Positions 11,758 to 26,000 of a stretch of DNA of 64,000 nucleotides are shown here, piece after piece (position 1 is the first letter of the stretch; each line of letters opens with the position of its first letter). A program made the translations under genes and the position numbers. Source of the stretch: Eriocheir sinensis (Eukaryota; Arthropoda; Malacostraca; Decapoda; Varunidae); NCBI RefSeq assembly GCF_024679095.1, contig NC_066517.1, forward strand, positions 19,361,893 to 19,425,892, given 5' to 3'. The notes under the pieces were generated by a model. That model ran no database searches, had not been told where the DNA came from, and saw only the letters and a program-made list of their open reading frames with translations.

Positions 11758-12458
11758 ACGTGAAAGAGCATTATATCCCCCACTCTGAAATGAACCGCCC
11801 GTCTGCCAAACAATGTCCAGGATCGAGTCATCGAGATGTGTACCGTGGGCTGTATGTTGACAAAATAAAGAAGGAAAATAGATGCATGCCAGCTCCTGAG
11901 GGTCTAAGTGAGACAATAAGTATTAATAACAATAATTTTCCCATTACCATTCTACAACCACAAGGACAAGACACCGCCATTGACCTGGAAGAAATGGGAC
12001 ACGTCTATTTACACGTTGGGCGGGAGAAAGCGCTTAGAGGTTTGGTTAATGGGGTATCAATTTATGCTAGACAGGAGATAAAGACGCCCTGTATGGCTGC
12101 TAAATGGTGCACTGAGTTGTGGCCATGTTTATACCCATCCTTCTCCTTCCCAAAGTGGTTCTAATGACCCTGCCTCTCTCTCTCGTGACCTACCCCCCCT
12201 GACCCCCCGGCCCCGTGACCCACATTGCCAGGGGGTCCAGTGGGGTGGGTGGTGCCTGAAATCTAATCCAATTTGAACCTTACTAACGAAAACAGCGTCA
12301 CTTTTTACCCTCTTGCCGCCGTGACGAAACCCAGCTGACTGAGGCGCGTCCGAAGGGGAAGAAAACGGGGCGAGGGTGTGAGGCGATGGGGGTCTGTTTT
12401 CTTTGTGGTTTGGTCGCTTTCGTCTTACTGGGGAGGGAAAACCGCACGGTCTTTGAGG

Positions 12459-12514
<56 letters not shown>

Positions 12515-12655
12515 ATTGTATTGACTCATCATTGTTGTCAAAGAATAATACATCAAGGGAGTTAAGTGAAGATAGATATAGATAGTTTAGCATTAAATCA
12601 TGTTTGATTTAAGTTTGTTCTGTATTTGATGTGATGTTTTAGGAAGGGGAGGGGG
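11758..12655. other. Spacer with (GA)n, no gene supported
   Basis: Unique-looking DNA including the rest of a 169-codon plus-strand ORF (to 12,164) that is unrecognised and starts in a repeat. A (GA)n run sits at 12,464-12,513. Confidence 0.4.
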
Positions 12656-15600
12656 GTGAGGTGGAGAGGGGTGGAGGGGGTTAGAATGCTCATGCTGCCC
12701 GCGTGCCCCATTCTACTTACCCTGAATGTCCTAGTACTACTACTCAGTGTCCCATGCCACCCTCTCCTCTACCCTTGTTTATCTACTCTAACCCATCACT
12801 TCTACGTTGTAACTACACTCATTCCCATCCTTCTCTTAATTGGCCCCTCTACTTTCCTGTATTTTGAACAAATTTGTTACCAAGTCTGACAGTCTAGTTA
12901 GTGGCAAGGATTTTTTGTTTGAATTGTGTGCTTTCCTTTAGATCAACCACTTTCTTTGCATATATAACAATTATTTTCAACATATAATCACATACAATAC
13001 TATATATTTCATTGGAGAACCAAGCTGAATATGGGCCAATTTAACATGTTCCAATAGTTAGCTGTCCATTATTTACCAATTTGTAGTCTTATTATTTCAA
13101 ATCAAAATAAATTTTGTTGGAGGAATGATGGATCCATTTTTATTTCATAAGTGGACTGAGGATAAAAAATTAAAGTTTAAACACTTAATTTCAATGTGGT
13201 TCTCCTCTTATAAATCAGCAAGCTTTTGACTAGGACATTTGACTTAAAGGTATACTAAAACTTATGAACAACTCCAGGGAAATGTTTTGAGAGAGTTCAG
13301 GATGAAATAAGAGCTTTTATTTTATAGTCTTGTTAAAGTACTGATGTTTGTTATAGTTGACTTTCACTCCTTCACACACGCTCACACCGGACTAGCGAGA
13401 GACTAAACACAACATACAAGTCTTGGCAGCCAAAATAATGACACTGATTGGAATGAGTCACATGAATATTCATCAAAATGAAGGGTTTTAGCACATCTTA
13501 ACCATTACAGTCAATTATCTTGAAAATTTTGTATAAACTTAATAATTTGTTGAAGGAAATAGCTTTGCCAGAACTACTTTTTACAAACTGAAAATCATGA
13601 AAATTGTAATGCAAGAGATAACAGGAATATGTCTTAACACCTGTTTATGATCATCTAATATGGATGATCTGTTTCTTTGTAACAAACTTTGAATCATGTA
13701 CTAGGCAGACTCAAAGTAATTATAAACTTAAAATGGCATATTCTGGCAAAATATTATAAAAATAATATTAAAGTTCAGATCATAATGAGGCACATGTTAT
13801 AGTCATAGTCATGGAACTGTAAGCCAGGTTAGTAAGTAGTAGTACATGGTAGTAATAGTAGCCTTAAACAATAGTAACTGAGGCTTAGAAAAAATACTGC
13901 CAGCCTTTTGATAATCAGATAACTCCAAGGCTTTTGGCATTCCATGGAAAAAATACTACTAATCATCACCTTAAAGAAGCTTAAAGTAATAAATACTTCA
14001 GACACTTAAATCCTTCTTCTGAAGTCATGTGTTGCCTTGGCACTTGAATACTCCACAGAAAGAGCATAAGTCAAATACAAAAATGACATAAAAATCAAAT
14101 GCCATACCTCACACTTTGTTCTCAGAGAGCATCAGTATATACAGAAGACGTAAGATATCAATTTGTTGTCCTCTGAGTCATTCAAGGTAAAAGATTCACA
14201 TATTCTTTATCAAGGCAAAGTTGTTCTTAAAATAATGGGTAACTTTGAAACCGGGGTGGAATTTTTTATACAAAAATCACATATTAGCTTATGTATGTAC
14301 CTGGGAACACATGCTTTGTACCAATAGTATGTACAAAAACTTCAAAATATTGGATCATCTCTAACTGTCTCTGCCAAACTTTCTGTCAACACAAAATTAA
14401 AAGAATTATTGCTCAAACAAAATAACTGACTTTGATTAGACATATGTACACACATCTACAAGATTCAACTGAAGATAAAAAAAATAAAACCTTTGTGCAC
14501 ATGCAAATCTATTTATAACTAATATAAATACTTACATAGAAATATCACAGATATCAGAAAAGCAATCATTGCAGCAAAGAATCAGTAGATGAGAGCGATA
14601 TCTTTGGTACACAGCAGCTATGAATATGAATGCAAAGCACCATTTACAATGGTTTTCCTGCATGCAGCATTAAAAAATTAGTTCATCATGGCATGGTGTT
14701 AGTTGTGTGTATAATAGATGTCTCTCCATCAGCATACATTAGCTGATAATCCAAATCACACAAGTATTCATCACATTCAGTATCTTGGGAAACTATGGAG
14801 ACCTCAAACACACACTATCCCAGCATCCCTCTCCCTTCAACTGTCCCCTGTAAACACTGCACAGCTGCCTCTTATCCTACTCTTCTCACTCTCTTCTGAC
14901 TCTGAGTATGTATGCTCCTCCCTCTCTTCCCAACACAGCTGAGCCTACCATGTGTTTAGGCTTTTACAACTTGCCTTTCTCTTTTAAGGTCTTGGTATCC
15001 CATCAGTCAAATATAATTCCTCTAATATCACGTCTAAGCTAATACTAGTCACATACATCCACATACAGCCTATCTTAGTCTGTACTTAAAACATGTCTAC
15101 CATAGTAAAGCCACTGGAATCTAGTCTAGGTAACATGTAAAATTATACTTCGTATTTATTACTAAAAATCTGCGACTCCAAAGAGCTGGGAGCATGGCCA
15201 CTAGTTATATGCATGTTATGGCACTAAGTAAGTCATCTCTCAGTTACAGCTTCTCACTTAAGCTCAGCTACAGTGACTGACTAGAGGCTGACAATTCATA
15301 CCTGCGGCTGATATGCAAGCCTGCACTGGCATAGCCAAATATTGCATTACACTGTGTATTTCTCGATGCTTATATATTGCTTAGCACTGACACTGCTATG
15401 GCACATTAGAGCAGCTTTCATGCAGCTGTTTCTGAGCTGGAAATAATCCTGACTGAAAAAGTAATCTATTCATGCCAGTCCTTCCTATGGCTCTGAAGCC
15501 TTTATAACTTGTAATATAAGATATAGTAGAATGAGGTGAGAGCTTTGGCCTCCTGTAATAAATAAGAATGCATTAACTTATCACACAGAAGTATAAAATG

Positions 15601-16202
15601 CTCTAGAATACTGTCATCTACATCACCCCCTATTTCGGAAGATAATTGGGTTATAGAATATATTACTTTATAAAACTAAATTAAAAATCAAAACAGAGAA
15701 ATATGGGTGTGAAAATGTATAAATATATTAATATATATATAATAAAACTATATGAGGCAGATTACAACATGATTGAAGAGAAACACATGGACGAGTCTAG
15801 GCTAGAGAACAGAAACAGACATGGAATAGTCAATAAATCACATGGCACGGAGACTACTAATACTGGCTTGCTAACTGGGAGACCTGTGAAAATAAGGAAT
15901 AAGAAACACAAGCATAAATAGAAAGCAAAATTATCTTACTGTCAAAAATAAAGAGGGAAATGGACCCATTCATCACTTTGAAGCCAAAATGAGGAACAAC
16001 ATAAGTGAAAAGGTAAAACTACAAAGCTGAATGGGGATAGAGAAGTCAAGAAAGGAATTATGATAGCATTTGCCTTCCTGTCAGAAAAAAAGATAAATGG
16101 ACTTTTCAACATCTTTGGAACCAAAACAAGGAACAAAATGTAAAGCTGGAAATAATGCTGAAGGGTGGCAGGGAGAGAAAGAGGAGGAGGCAGGGGAAGG
16201 GA
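12656..16202. other. AT-rich repeat-poor DNA, possibly BTBD8 3' UTR and flank
   Basis: About 3.5 kb with no microsatellite longer than 20 bp, in contrast to the DNA on its left, and no convincing ORF. Candidate minus-strand AATAAA hexamers are at 15,160-15,155 and 13,321-13,316. The change of character fits transcribed 3' UTR. Confidence 0.35.
15155..15160 (-). other. Candidate polyadenylation signal for BTBD8
   Basis: AATAAA on the minus strand, about 1.04 kb beyond the BTBD8 stop codon and the first perfect hexamer I found downstream. Another lies at 13,321-13,316. The AT-rich, repeat-poor 13.0-16.2 kb stretch could be a long 3' UTR. Usage is unverified. Confidence 0.3.
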
Positions 16203-19200
16203 TTACGATAGAGGAGTCTTCCTGGTGGCATTAGTGTTGTCCTCCTTACAGAAGGTGTTTGAGCGGCTGCCCACAGCAGGAGGGGTGGCATTGAAGTTAG
16301 TGGTCACTCCTGTGGCTCCTCCTGGCCTGCTCGTCACACTGGAGGATCGACTTCTTCCCTCAGAGGAGAGGTGGAGGGAGGAGGTGGGGCTGGATCCTCT
16401 CCCTGCCCCAAGCCCAGCTGCACGCCCCTGGTCCCTCATGGGTGAACGCATGCACCTGCGGCCCTGAGCTGCCACTCTGGGCCGTGCTATGTTTCCATTC
16501 TTGACGTCTATTTGTTTCCGAGGGTCTCTTGGGGTCCTCGGGGCATGGGTGTTACCTTCTGACTGGTTGCTGGGGGTCAGTCTGTTCTCCTGAAGGGTGG
16601 AGCTTCCTGCTGATCTGCTGAGGCTGTTGGTGCCTCCTCCTGACCTGCTGAGATTGTTGGTGCTGCCTCCTCCTCCTCCCACTCTGCTGAGGTTGTTCGT
16701 GCTACCTCCCCCTCCTGTCTTGCTGAGGTTGTTGGTGGTGGTGCTGCTTGCTGACCTGCTGAGATTATTGGTGCTGCCTCCTCCTCCTCCTCCTGTCCTG
16801 CTGAGGTTGTTGCTGCCTCCTCCTCCTCCTGTTTTGCTGAGATTGTTGGTGGTGGTGCTGCTTGCCGACCTGCTGAGGTTGTTGGTGCTGCCGCGGAGCT
16901 CTGCCCGATGCTGCAGCTGTGTGGGCGTGCGGCATCTGGTCTCCACTGATGGGGTGCGGCCAAGCTGTGGGAGCATTGGTCCAGTTACTCACATGGGTAC
17001 AAGATGGTGTGCACATGTGGATTGGGTGTGTCTGCCAATTTGTATTCTGATTAGCACTCATATATTAAGGGAAAAAATATTTGGATAACAGAGCTCCGGC
17101 ACATAAATTAAACAGTGCCAAAACGTATTGATCCATCTATCTATATCTCTGATGGTCTGCCCCTTACAGGAACTACTTCAAAGAGGATGACTTAAGCAGA
17201 AGCAGCTCCAATTTTCTCTGTCCTGGCACTCCCTCTCAGTACATTCAGTCAATTAGCTGCCAAAATGCACACACGCACGCACACACATACACACCAAAAG
17301 TGACATCCTACTAAAATAAAAAATTTCTGTACACATAAAAAGAATAAAAGTATAAATCAGTAAACATTTGGGACATTACTTACCATCATAAAAAGTAGTT
17401 TAAAAAGGAGAAGTAAATGTATGATGCATTTCTATTGAAGCACTAAAAGAGTTTTACAAAATGATAGTTTGTAGGCATTTCATACAACATCCTTCCCTTC
17501 AAATACAGACATAAAACAATATAAAAATTCTCACAAGACATAGAAAAGAAAAAGAATCAACATGTAACACTTGGCAAGACAAAGACACTTCCCCACAGCA
17601 GAAAGTCTCACATAAATGATAGACAAAGGACCCTCAGCACCACCAGCATCCACTCCACACAACAGCCACACTCCAAACCTTTGTGTCGCCTCCCTTGTGC
17701 ACTGGAGTCAGACTTTGGCTTCTTGGGGTGTGGCTGGACTTTCTGTGGGGTATTTCATCCTCTGAGGCAGAGCTCCCTGTGGTCTAGGGGGAGGGGAGGC
17801 AGAAGTGCAGACTGTTACTCACAGGCCAAGGATTCCTTGTCAGGGGAACAGAAACAAAGGCATAGCACAGTCTCTATAAGGGTATATCCACCCATATGTA
17901 TGCACCCTTCCAAAGTGTACTCATATCAGGAAATGTACTACCATGGAAAACGTAGATCAGGCTAAGCAACTGAAATATTGTCAAAATAAAGTTAGATTTT
18001 TAAACTTTATACTGACAAAACTTTATTTTCATGCCTCACCTCAATTTTCCAGGGTAATGTTTTCCTTGTGATACTTAGTGGAGTGGTGCATGCAAACAGG
18101 AGGCTACACCCTCTCTAGCACAGGACTTGCATGGAGGATTAAGTGGCAGAGGAATATTTATACAACCTGTGAGATGAGGAGAGAGGAAGGGAGGGATAAA
18201 CATAAAGAAGTATAGATAAGGGTATAAATAAATAAAAGGACATTAAAAAAAGGGAGGAGAATAAGAGATTAAGGAATAAAAACAGATGAGTGATAAAATA
18301 CACAATAAAAAGAAATCAGATCATGACAAGTATGTGACAGTAAAAAAGACCAAGGAAAAATAAGTGGGGAGGAGGATGAAATAGGTAATAAAATCACACA
18401 AGAAAAATCGAAGTAATTAGACAAGACTGTAAAAGGAGACAAGGGAAAAATGAGTAAGAAGAGGGAAGTGAGGATGTGAAGAAAAGGATTATCAGTAAAT
18501 GCACACATAACAATTTATTCTCCTTGGTCATGCAATGGCTTATAAGTCATTTACACATGTGATGAAGAGTAGGATGGCAAATGCATGCTCAAATACTCAT
18601 AAAAATTTAGTAAAAAATTCTCACAATTATCAATCTATATATTTATGTTGGAAGAGAGATAACATGAATCAACACTATAGTAAATGTACAAGGTCCTTTC
18701 TGTTGAGTAGGGATACTTTTTACAACTAAACTACCAGAAATGACACCAGAGGAAATCCCTGGACATTCACAAACACTAGATCAGATGTACAGTGGAGGTA
18801 CAGACTGGACATGGGAATAGTATTGCCCACCATGGCCCCACAACACTATCCATTGCTGCTTGTATAGCACTTTCTTCCTGGCAAGGGTCTGAGGATATGA
18901 AGTATCTATTTCCCTTAAAATTTGTGCATATACATCCTCTTCTCTTCAGGAAAGTGTTAACTAATCTGTGAAAATATTTTAACTGAACTGCAAGCCTCTG
19001 TTAAAAAGCCAAAGAGCTTAAGCAGAAGCTTGTCTTGAAGCTTTCAAACAGAAGCAGACAATGCTTTTGCACAAAGCCAGTTTAGGAAAGCAGCATATGC
19101 CAGGCATCAAGGCTGCCAGTTTGTTTGGACATGGTATGGCAAAAAATTATAAGAAAACAGTGCTGACCACAGCATGAGGGCCTGACTCACCTTCCTTATG

Positions 19201-20037
19201 GTGCAAGCATTAGCCGTGTCTAATAAAAATAAAAAGTCTCATCAAGAACAAAAAACAAGCTACAGAAACCCAGGGCAGGAACACTGTGTTGACCAATCAG
19301 TCCTCCATCTGTGGAGTGAGAGACTGGCTTCCTGTGGAAAAAGTGGCCTTGATGGATACTCACAGTGTGGCTGGGTGTGCGCTGTGAGGCAGAGGTTCTC
19401 CGAGGCAGCTGGGAGCCCTCTGAGGATCCTGGGGTGCGGGGTCGTGAGGAGGATGAGGGTCCTGTTGCCTTGGTGGGGGTGTGGGGGAGGGGGCGGGTGG
19501 AGGAGGGCTCAGTCCGGGACAGGGAACGGGTGAAGGTGGCTCCCCGGGTGAAGCCCCCTGTGGGAATGGTCCTCTTGGTGGTGGACTGGGTCTCCTCATC
19601 TGTCGAGGTGTCATTACCCTGGAAGAAAGGAGATGATCATATCACACAATTTAAAAAGGACAGTCACTGTGCCTCTCTGCATATTTTCCATTCCATGACA
19701 ACTTGTCATGATGAATGCTGACAACAGTACTCACAGGTCGTGCCCTTCTGGGCCGTTCAGCCACTGTGCGTGCTGACTGGGATCTCTGGATGGCCACCTG
19801 CCTGGCCTGTGCACGAAGGGTGGAGGCCCGGGTGGGTGGTGGGGTGTGGGTGCGTGGACGGGGCCCGCTGGCTGGGGGAGTGTGGCAACGGCCCGGGTCC
19901 TGGCCACCCACTGGGGTTCGCCTGGTCCCTGGCCGCTGAGAGCTGGGGACAGCGGTGGCACTGGCACTGCGCATTAACCTGTGGTCACCTGGCCGACCGG
20001 GAGTCCGGCTGCCGTCGCTGCTTGACCCCCGCACTCT
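16203..20037 (-). CDS. BTBD8: BTBD8 C-terminal tail exons, basic and Ser/Pro/Gly-rich
   Basis: Four phase-0 exons: 20037-19735 (SSSDGSRTPGRPGDHRLMRS, many RTP/HTPPP sites), 19618-19364 (DTSTDEETQSTTKRT, then Arg/Ser/Pro-rich), 17783-17679 (SSASEDEIPHRKSSHTPRSQ) and the terminal 16964-16203. The last exon contains eight copies of a (T/S)NNLS(R/K)-type peptide separated by Gly runs, then a basic tail ending RKTPLS before TAA. Because each of these exons starts and ends on a codon boundary, any could be skipped without a frameshift, so isoforms are plausible. The tail is disordered and strongly basic, as in proteins that bind microtubules or membranes; that role is inference. The SEDEIPHRK block resembles a SDDEIPRKR block in the tail of vertebrate BTBD8. 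Confidence 0.75.
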
Positions 20038-23000
20038 CTGGATGAAACAAGACACATGAGGCAGAGGAAATACAGTGTAAACATTATTTTCATAATCATT
20101 ATGGCTGCTCAGTAGTCCTGCAAGCACTGTAACAATAAATATGGAAAAATAAAAAGTAGATCACAATGGTAGTGCAGATTGATAAATCCTTACTCAAGTG
20201 CCAATAATGCTCTGGGTTTTTCTTGCACTTTGCTACTAATTTATTTATACAGGAACACATCATGAAGGCACAAGTACCCTGTTGGCAGAGGAAAGCTTGG
20301 GGCGAGGTCCAATGGGCCGTGAGAACTCCACCACCACCAGCGCGGCGTCCTTGATGCGTCGCTGTATGGATGGTGCGAGCAGTGGCCATTTCCGACACAC
20401 GGCCACTCGATTTGCATTGTGGACCATGAACTTTTCCACCTGGTTCAGCAGGGTCTCCAGGAAGGTCAGGTATGTCTGGAGCAATGAAAATAGGGTACCG
20501 TCAGGGAGGATGAGGGTGGTGAGGCTGTGTTTGGCAATTCATATACACCATTCCAATTCATACTCATCAGGAAAAAAGATATTATGGAAAATAGAGCGAT
20601 GTATGAAAATTAAATAATGTTTAATGAGAGTTTAATAATCGTACTTTATTTTGACAATATTCAATAGTCCAACATCCTTAAAAAATCAGAGGATGAAAAT
20701 TACTTCAGATGAGAAAGTATTAATATTAGTACATGTATTAATATTAGTAGTGGTAGTAGTATTTGTTCCTTGCATATAAACAAGGAGAGACCAGCTGTTG
20801 ATGTTTACTCATTGCTTGGCTCCTAAGTGCTTCCTACAGAGGCATGATGCCAATTCCTTACCTCTGACATCTCTGGAGCCCCCTCTTCTTGGCTCTCCTC
20901 TATGAGCTGAGTGAGCTGGAGATGAGACAACACAGCCTGGTCGGGTCGGATCAGCTCACAAGCCACCCTCATTGTGTCCTGCAGGCTCTCTATGCTCCAC
21001 CCACTGTCATGGCCCAGTGCCAAGAACCTGTTAGAGAGGGAGTAGGGAAGAGGTTTGCCATTCAGTGATGAAGCCCATAAATGTTGCTCTTGTTGGTTGT
21101 GATGTATAAATATTCCTAAACCACTTCATCCCTCTCTTTCCATACCTGTCTGAGGCCAACACTCCACTCATGTTGGCAGCAATGAAGCTTGTTGCCGACT
21201 CAAGGAGCTGAGCAGCCGAGTCAAACACTGGCTGGGCCCAGCGCACCATCGGCAGAGAGGACAGCACTCTCTCACATCCCAAGGCAGTCTCCAGCACGTT
21301 GCTCACACTCTGCAGCACAAAGCAAAAATATCAACTGAACTAGTTCTAACCCCTCAAGAGGAGTTCCCAGGGAGAACAAGGTGTCAGGGGAATAAGGTGG
21401 ATGGACTGTCAACTGGGCTGAGGCAGTGACTAAGTGGCCAATGCACAAATGTGGTGAGTGAAGGGTCTTGAGTTCAGGTCCTGCCATTGTTAGCTGACAA
21501 TTTCTAGGTAGTCTAAGGGCTGAAAACCATAAACATTAACCCTGATTTCAGTGGCATTAACAGGCTGGAGCCATAAACACTACCCTTCAAGAAAACTCTA
21601 CTGGCCTCAGGTCTGCAAGGAAGAATGCTCACCATGTCATCCAGCAGCTGTTTAAGGCACCTGTCCTGCACCTCCGGGGGCAGAGCAGCATAGTTCCTGG
21701 TGGGCAGGACAACAACAAAGTGTTTGGCCACCCAGCGCAGGCACCGGTGGTACAGCTCATCCAGGCAGTATGCCCCGGCAATGGGAAGCACGTCCAACAC
21801 CCCCTCCAGACACCCTGAGCACGGCTGAGGAGGAATGTGTGTCACCACTTAATCTTACCATTCACTTAATAAAGCTATGCATGCTTATAAATTCTTTTGA
21901 TGTTATATGCAACAATTCCAGTACCTAACATTTAATATTCTTTACTCTGAATTACTGCACTCTGACTGACACATCTTACTTCTATATTTAGAAATGTCTG
22001 GTACTGCTAGATGGGGTGTAGTGCTACTAGATGTTCAGTCTATTCTGGCTGGCATAAGACACAACATTCTGGATTCTTTTGGTCAAGATCCTCAAACAAT
22101 ACTTTGTCCCTCTACTGTTTTGTGCTTATCTGGTTCATCCTGGTAACATACTTTCCTCACCTTGTGGAAATAGTGGCACATTTTGGCTTTGAGGTGGAGC
22201 ATGATCACATCCTTCAGGCCGTCAAGAGCCAGCATGTCAGCCAGGGCCGCCAGCTCCCCAACCCTTACCCCCTCAGGGACTGTGCTGGTGCCACTGTAGA
22301 TGTGCTTCAGGGCCACCTGGACAGCCTCAGCTGAAAACCTTGAGACAGAGTGTATACTTTTTTTATCACAGTAAAGGGGACAGACCAGTGTAAGGGATGC
22401 AAGGAGGAAGATACTAATTAACTCTTGTATTACTAAGTTGGACAGCACATGGATAGACACATCTTAAATGATGACAAAGTGTCAGAAAAATGAAAATGCA
22501 AGAAATTCGAAGTGAATCTTTCATTATAAATTCTTTGCCATAAGATTTATAATATATATATGAACATAAATAACTGATCTTTTTATGACCTAACAAGAAA
22601 TATCAAATTGCCATACAGACCCTCTCAATTTCATCCCAGCCAACACACATCAAATCAAATCAGCAGATACATACCCCTGGAGCTTGATGACATTGCCGGC
22701 ACTCTCCACCCAGTGCCCTGAGAGCATGGCAGCAAAGTACACGCACCTCGAGGCCAAGATGCATTTGTGGGCACGGATGCGCTTCTCTCCAATCTGAGAG
22801 GTGAAAAAGAAGTTCTCATATTAATGGGTTTCACTAACAATAGGTTTTTTTTTCACACCTCTCTTCCTGACTAGTATATCAAGCCTATTAGGTGTGTACA
22901 CATCTCAATTTAACTGAAAAAGTTCTTAGTTTTTTCGTCATTGTCTGATTGCTCTTCATACTTTTGTCTGATTATATTCTTTTGTAATCCTGCACCTTGG

Positions 23001-26000
23001 CTGATACTCAGACACTCAAAGCTACGCATCAATACACTATTATGTCACTAGAGAGGTTGGAAATAATAAAAAAAAAGAATAAAAGTGGCAAGCATGCTGT
23101 TGACATGGATGAATGTCTTTGGTCGTGGTCAGGAGACCCTCATGTCATCGTGGAAAATGCGCCCACCTGAAGAATGTTCCACTTTTACCTGAAACTGAAT
23201 TATATGCACAGACCAAATACAGCAGGTAATTCTTGAAGCCTGTGGACGTCATTTAACTTACCTGAATGGTGACATCAGTGTTGACCTCATTCAGAAACAT
23301 CCGCAGCAAGTCCTCTCCCAGCTTGGACTTGTGCTCGGAACTGCCTTGATCTGAGGGGTCTGGAAGGCAAAGGGTGTGGATGAGTTTGTATTGAGGGGGA
23401 GGCAGTGAGATAAGTAACCTGTCTCAGCAAAAGATTATGCAAGATGAGATTTGTGATCTAAATACAAACTACAGTACCATAACTAAGGGCTACTGGCATG
23501 CTGAAGTCCCTCCTGGGATTTTTAACATAGGAATTCTTTTAAATTTCCTGTGGTCTAACTGAGAAAATATAATTAAGAAACTCAACAGAACAAAGAGCCC
23601 TAGCAATGACTACAACAACAACACATCCCCAGCACTCACTGTTTGAGCGATCCAGGCTGCTCAGGAGGCTGCTCACATCTGATACTGCATCCTCTGCCTC
23701 CACAGCCTCGGGCATCTTGCTAGGTGCTGTTGTCTCCTCTGAGGAAGAACTCTGAGTTGGGCCGAGCTCTGACAAAGAAATGTCTCTTGAGGTAGCAAGG
23801 TCATGCGCCTCAGAGGTGGTGTGCTCCTCCTTGGTCCTGGTGGCTGAGGTGTCGCGTTTCCGGGTGGTCAAGTCTGCCTTTTGGCCAACTGATCTCACCT
23901 TGCTTGCCCTGGAAGAGCCTTTAGCTGCCTTGAGGGTGTGGATAGGTCGTGGGATGCCAGACACAAAGCCGTCCCTCCCTGATGACTCGTTGATCTTGTC
24001 GTTGAGGCTCACATTTTTCCGGGCCGGTGGCTGGGATATGAACTCCTCGCGGCCAATCACAGACTTGGTCATGAGTCGACTGGAATCAGGTGATGAGAAG
24101 AGGATGGAGTCACTGGGAGCCGAGCGTGTCATGGCTCCCTCAGGACGCTTCTTGGCGGGTGGAGCCACTGGCCGCCTCTTGGTCTTCGGGGAACCTGACT
24201 TCGATGATGACTCTGCCTCAATGAACATGAAAAAGCCCTTCTTCTCTTTACCCTCCTTGCCTTCTTTCCCTTCCCTACCTTCCTTGTTTTCCTCTCTCAC
24301 CCTTTCACGATCTTCCCTCTTCTTCTCCAACACTTTCTTGGTGGCATTCTCCGTCCTATTAACATCTGGTGTTGCTGTTAACACAGGTGGGAGGGAAGTA
24401 AACTCCTGTGCCTGAGCTTCACTGGGTCTGGTCATGGCACCACCATCACTTTCTGACCTGCGTTTTCTCCGTATCTTTGGTGAGGGAGAGTCAGCCTCAA
24501 TGTACATGTACACAGCAGAGGAAGGGCCCTTAGGCTTGGTAGCAGCCTCTTTTTCAGCTGGCTTGGGCTCCTCAGCCGGGCTGGGAATGTCTTTGAAATC
24601 AATAAACATGGGGAATATGCTCTGGTGCTTTTCTTCATCTTTGTCTTTCCCTGTCTCACCAGCATCCTCTCCCTTGGCCTGGCCTTCAGCACCCTCTTCC
24701 TCATCCTGTGGGCCAATGTAGCCAAACACTAGTGGAATAGAGTCCACATCTTTCACTGAACCAATGCTCACCTGACGCTCACACTTGGCTGCAGACTTCC
24801 TTTCACCAGCAGCATCCTTTTCTCGCTTGAGAGTGGAGCCCCCCGAGATAATAGGGGTGTTCTCTGAGAGGTCCCGGCTATGCCTGGGACTCCCAGTGAA
24901 GGTCTTGGAGCCAAATGCCTCATCAATAGGCATTTCTCTCCTCTCCACCTTGTGTTCAGTACTGCTACCTGCTGCAGCACTGGCACCATCAACAGGTTTG
25001 CTCTCTGTCTCCTGCTCATCACGCTCCTTCTCTTCATTATCCATCTCCTCTTTGTTACTGGTCGTGCTGCCCTCCAGCTGGCTGACTCCAGTCTTTGAGG
25101 CAGATTCTGCACCTCTCTGGGCAGCCATATCCATGCTAAGGGAGTCAGGGGAGGGTGACCGAGTGGCCTCCTCCCTCTCTGTGATCTTCTGTTGTATCTC
25201 CATGAGCTCTGTGCTCCTCTCAGACCTTGGGAAGGGGTGCCTTGATGGGTGGGCGGCCTCCATGCCAGAGTCATCAGTCGGGTGCATCACTGGAAGAGCA
25301 ACGGAAGCTGGGCGAGGGACAGGGTCAGCAGAGCTGGCCTCCAGTGCTCCCAATGAGTGGATACTTCCCAACAGGGCACTGTCTACCATGCTGCTGTAGA
25401 GGGACCCAGTCATACCCACGCTGCCACTCTCAGAGCTGAGGCTGGCAGTCATCATGCTGGCCGTCATCATGTTGGTGGAAGGGATGTTGGAATAGGTCTG
25501 GAAGTTGTGCTCAAAGATTAGGGAGCCCTTTTTGCGTTCCAACTCCCTCAACCTCTCTGGGTCTTCTGTACCATCTTGAAAGGAGACACTCTCTACGGAT
25601 GCCTTCCTCTCCCGGCCACCACTGCCTTGGCCCGCCCTGTTCCTCTTGGGGGAGTTGGTGGCGGCACAGCTTGCAGAGTGCTCAGAGAGTTCATGCTTGA
25701 GACCTCTACTTGCACGACTTCGGGGTTCTGGCCGGGGCTCACATGGGGAGCCATCTACTGCCCCTTCAAGAACCTCAAACGTTCTGGCTCTGACCAAGGG
25801 CCTTATAGGCTCCTGAGGTAGAGCTGGAGCCTTCCCGTCCCGATCCTGCTCTCTTAGCCAGTTACTGTTTCTTTCTGGCCCACCATCAGGAAGATGTTTC
25901 CCCTCAGGATTCTCTGGCTGCCACTTCTGCCCAGCAGCCACTGGGCTGTCCTCTGATCCATGACTGCTAGAGTTATCATCATGACTACTGGGCAACTCCA

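Noticed and set aside
11655..12164. 169-codon plus-strand ORF
   Set aside because: Starts inside a dispersed repeat, has no recognisable domain and no splice or promoter context. It cannot be excluded fully, but the evidence is too weak to list as a gene.
16577..16963. Alternative minus-strand ORF rich in TISAGQEEEEAA
   Set aside because: A frame shadow of the last BTBD8 exon, which has the right phase, acceptor and tail context.
23780..25399. Several plus-strand ORFs of 95-211 codons
   Set aside because: Antisense shadows of the giant BTBD8 exon.
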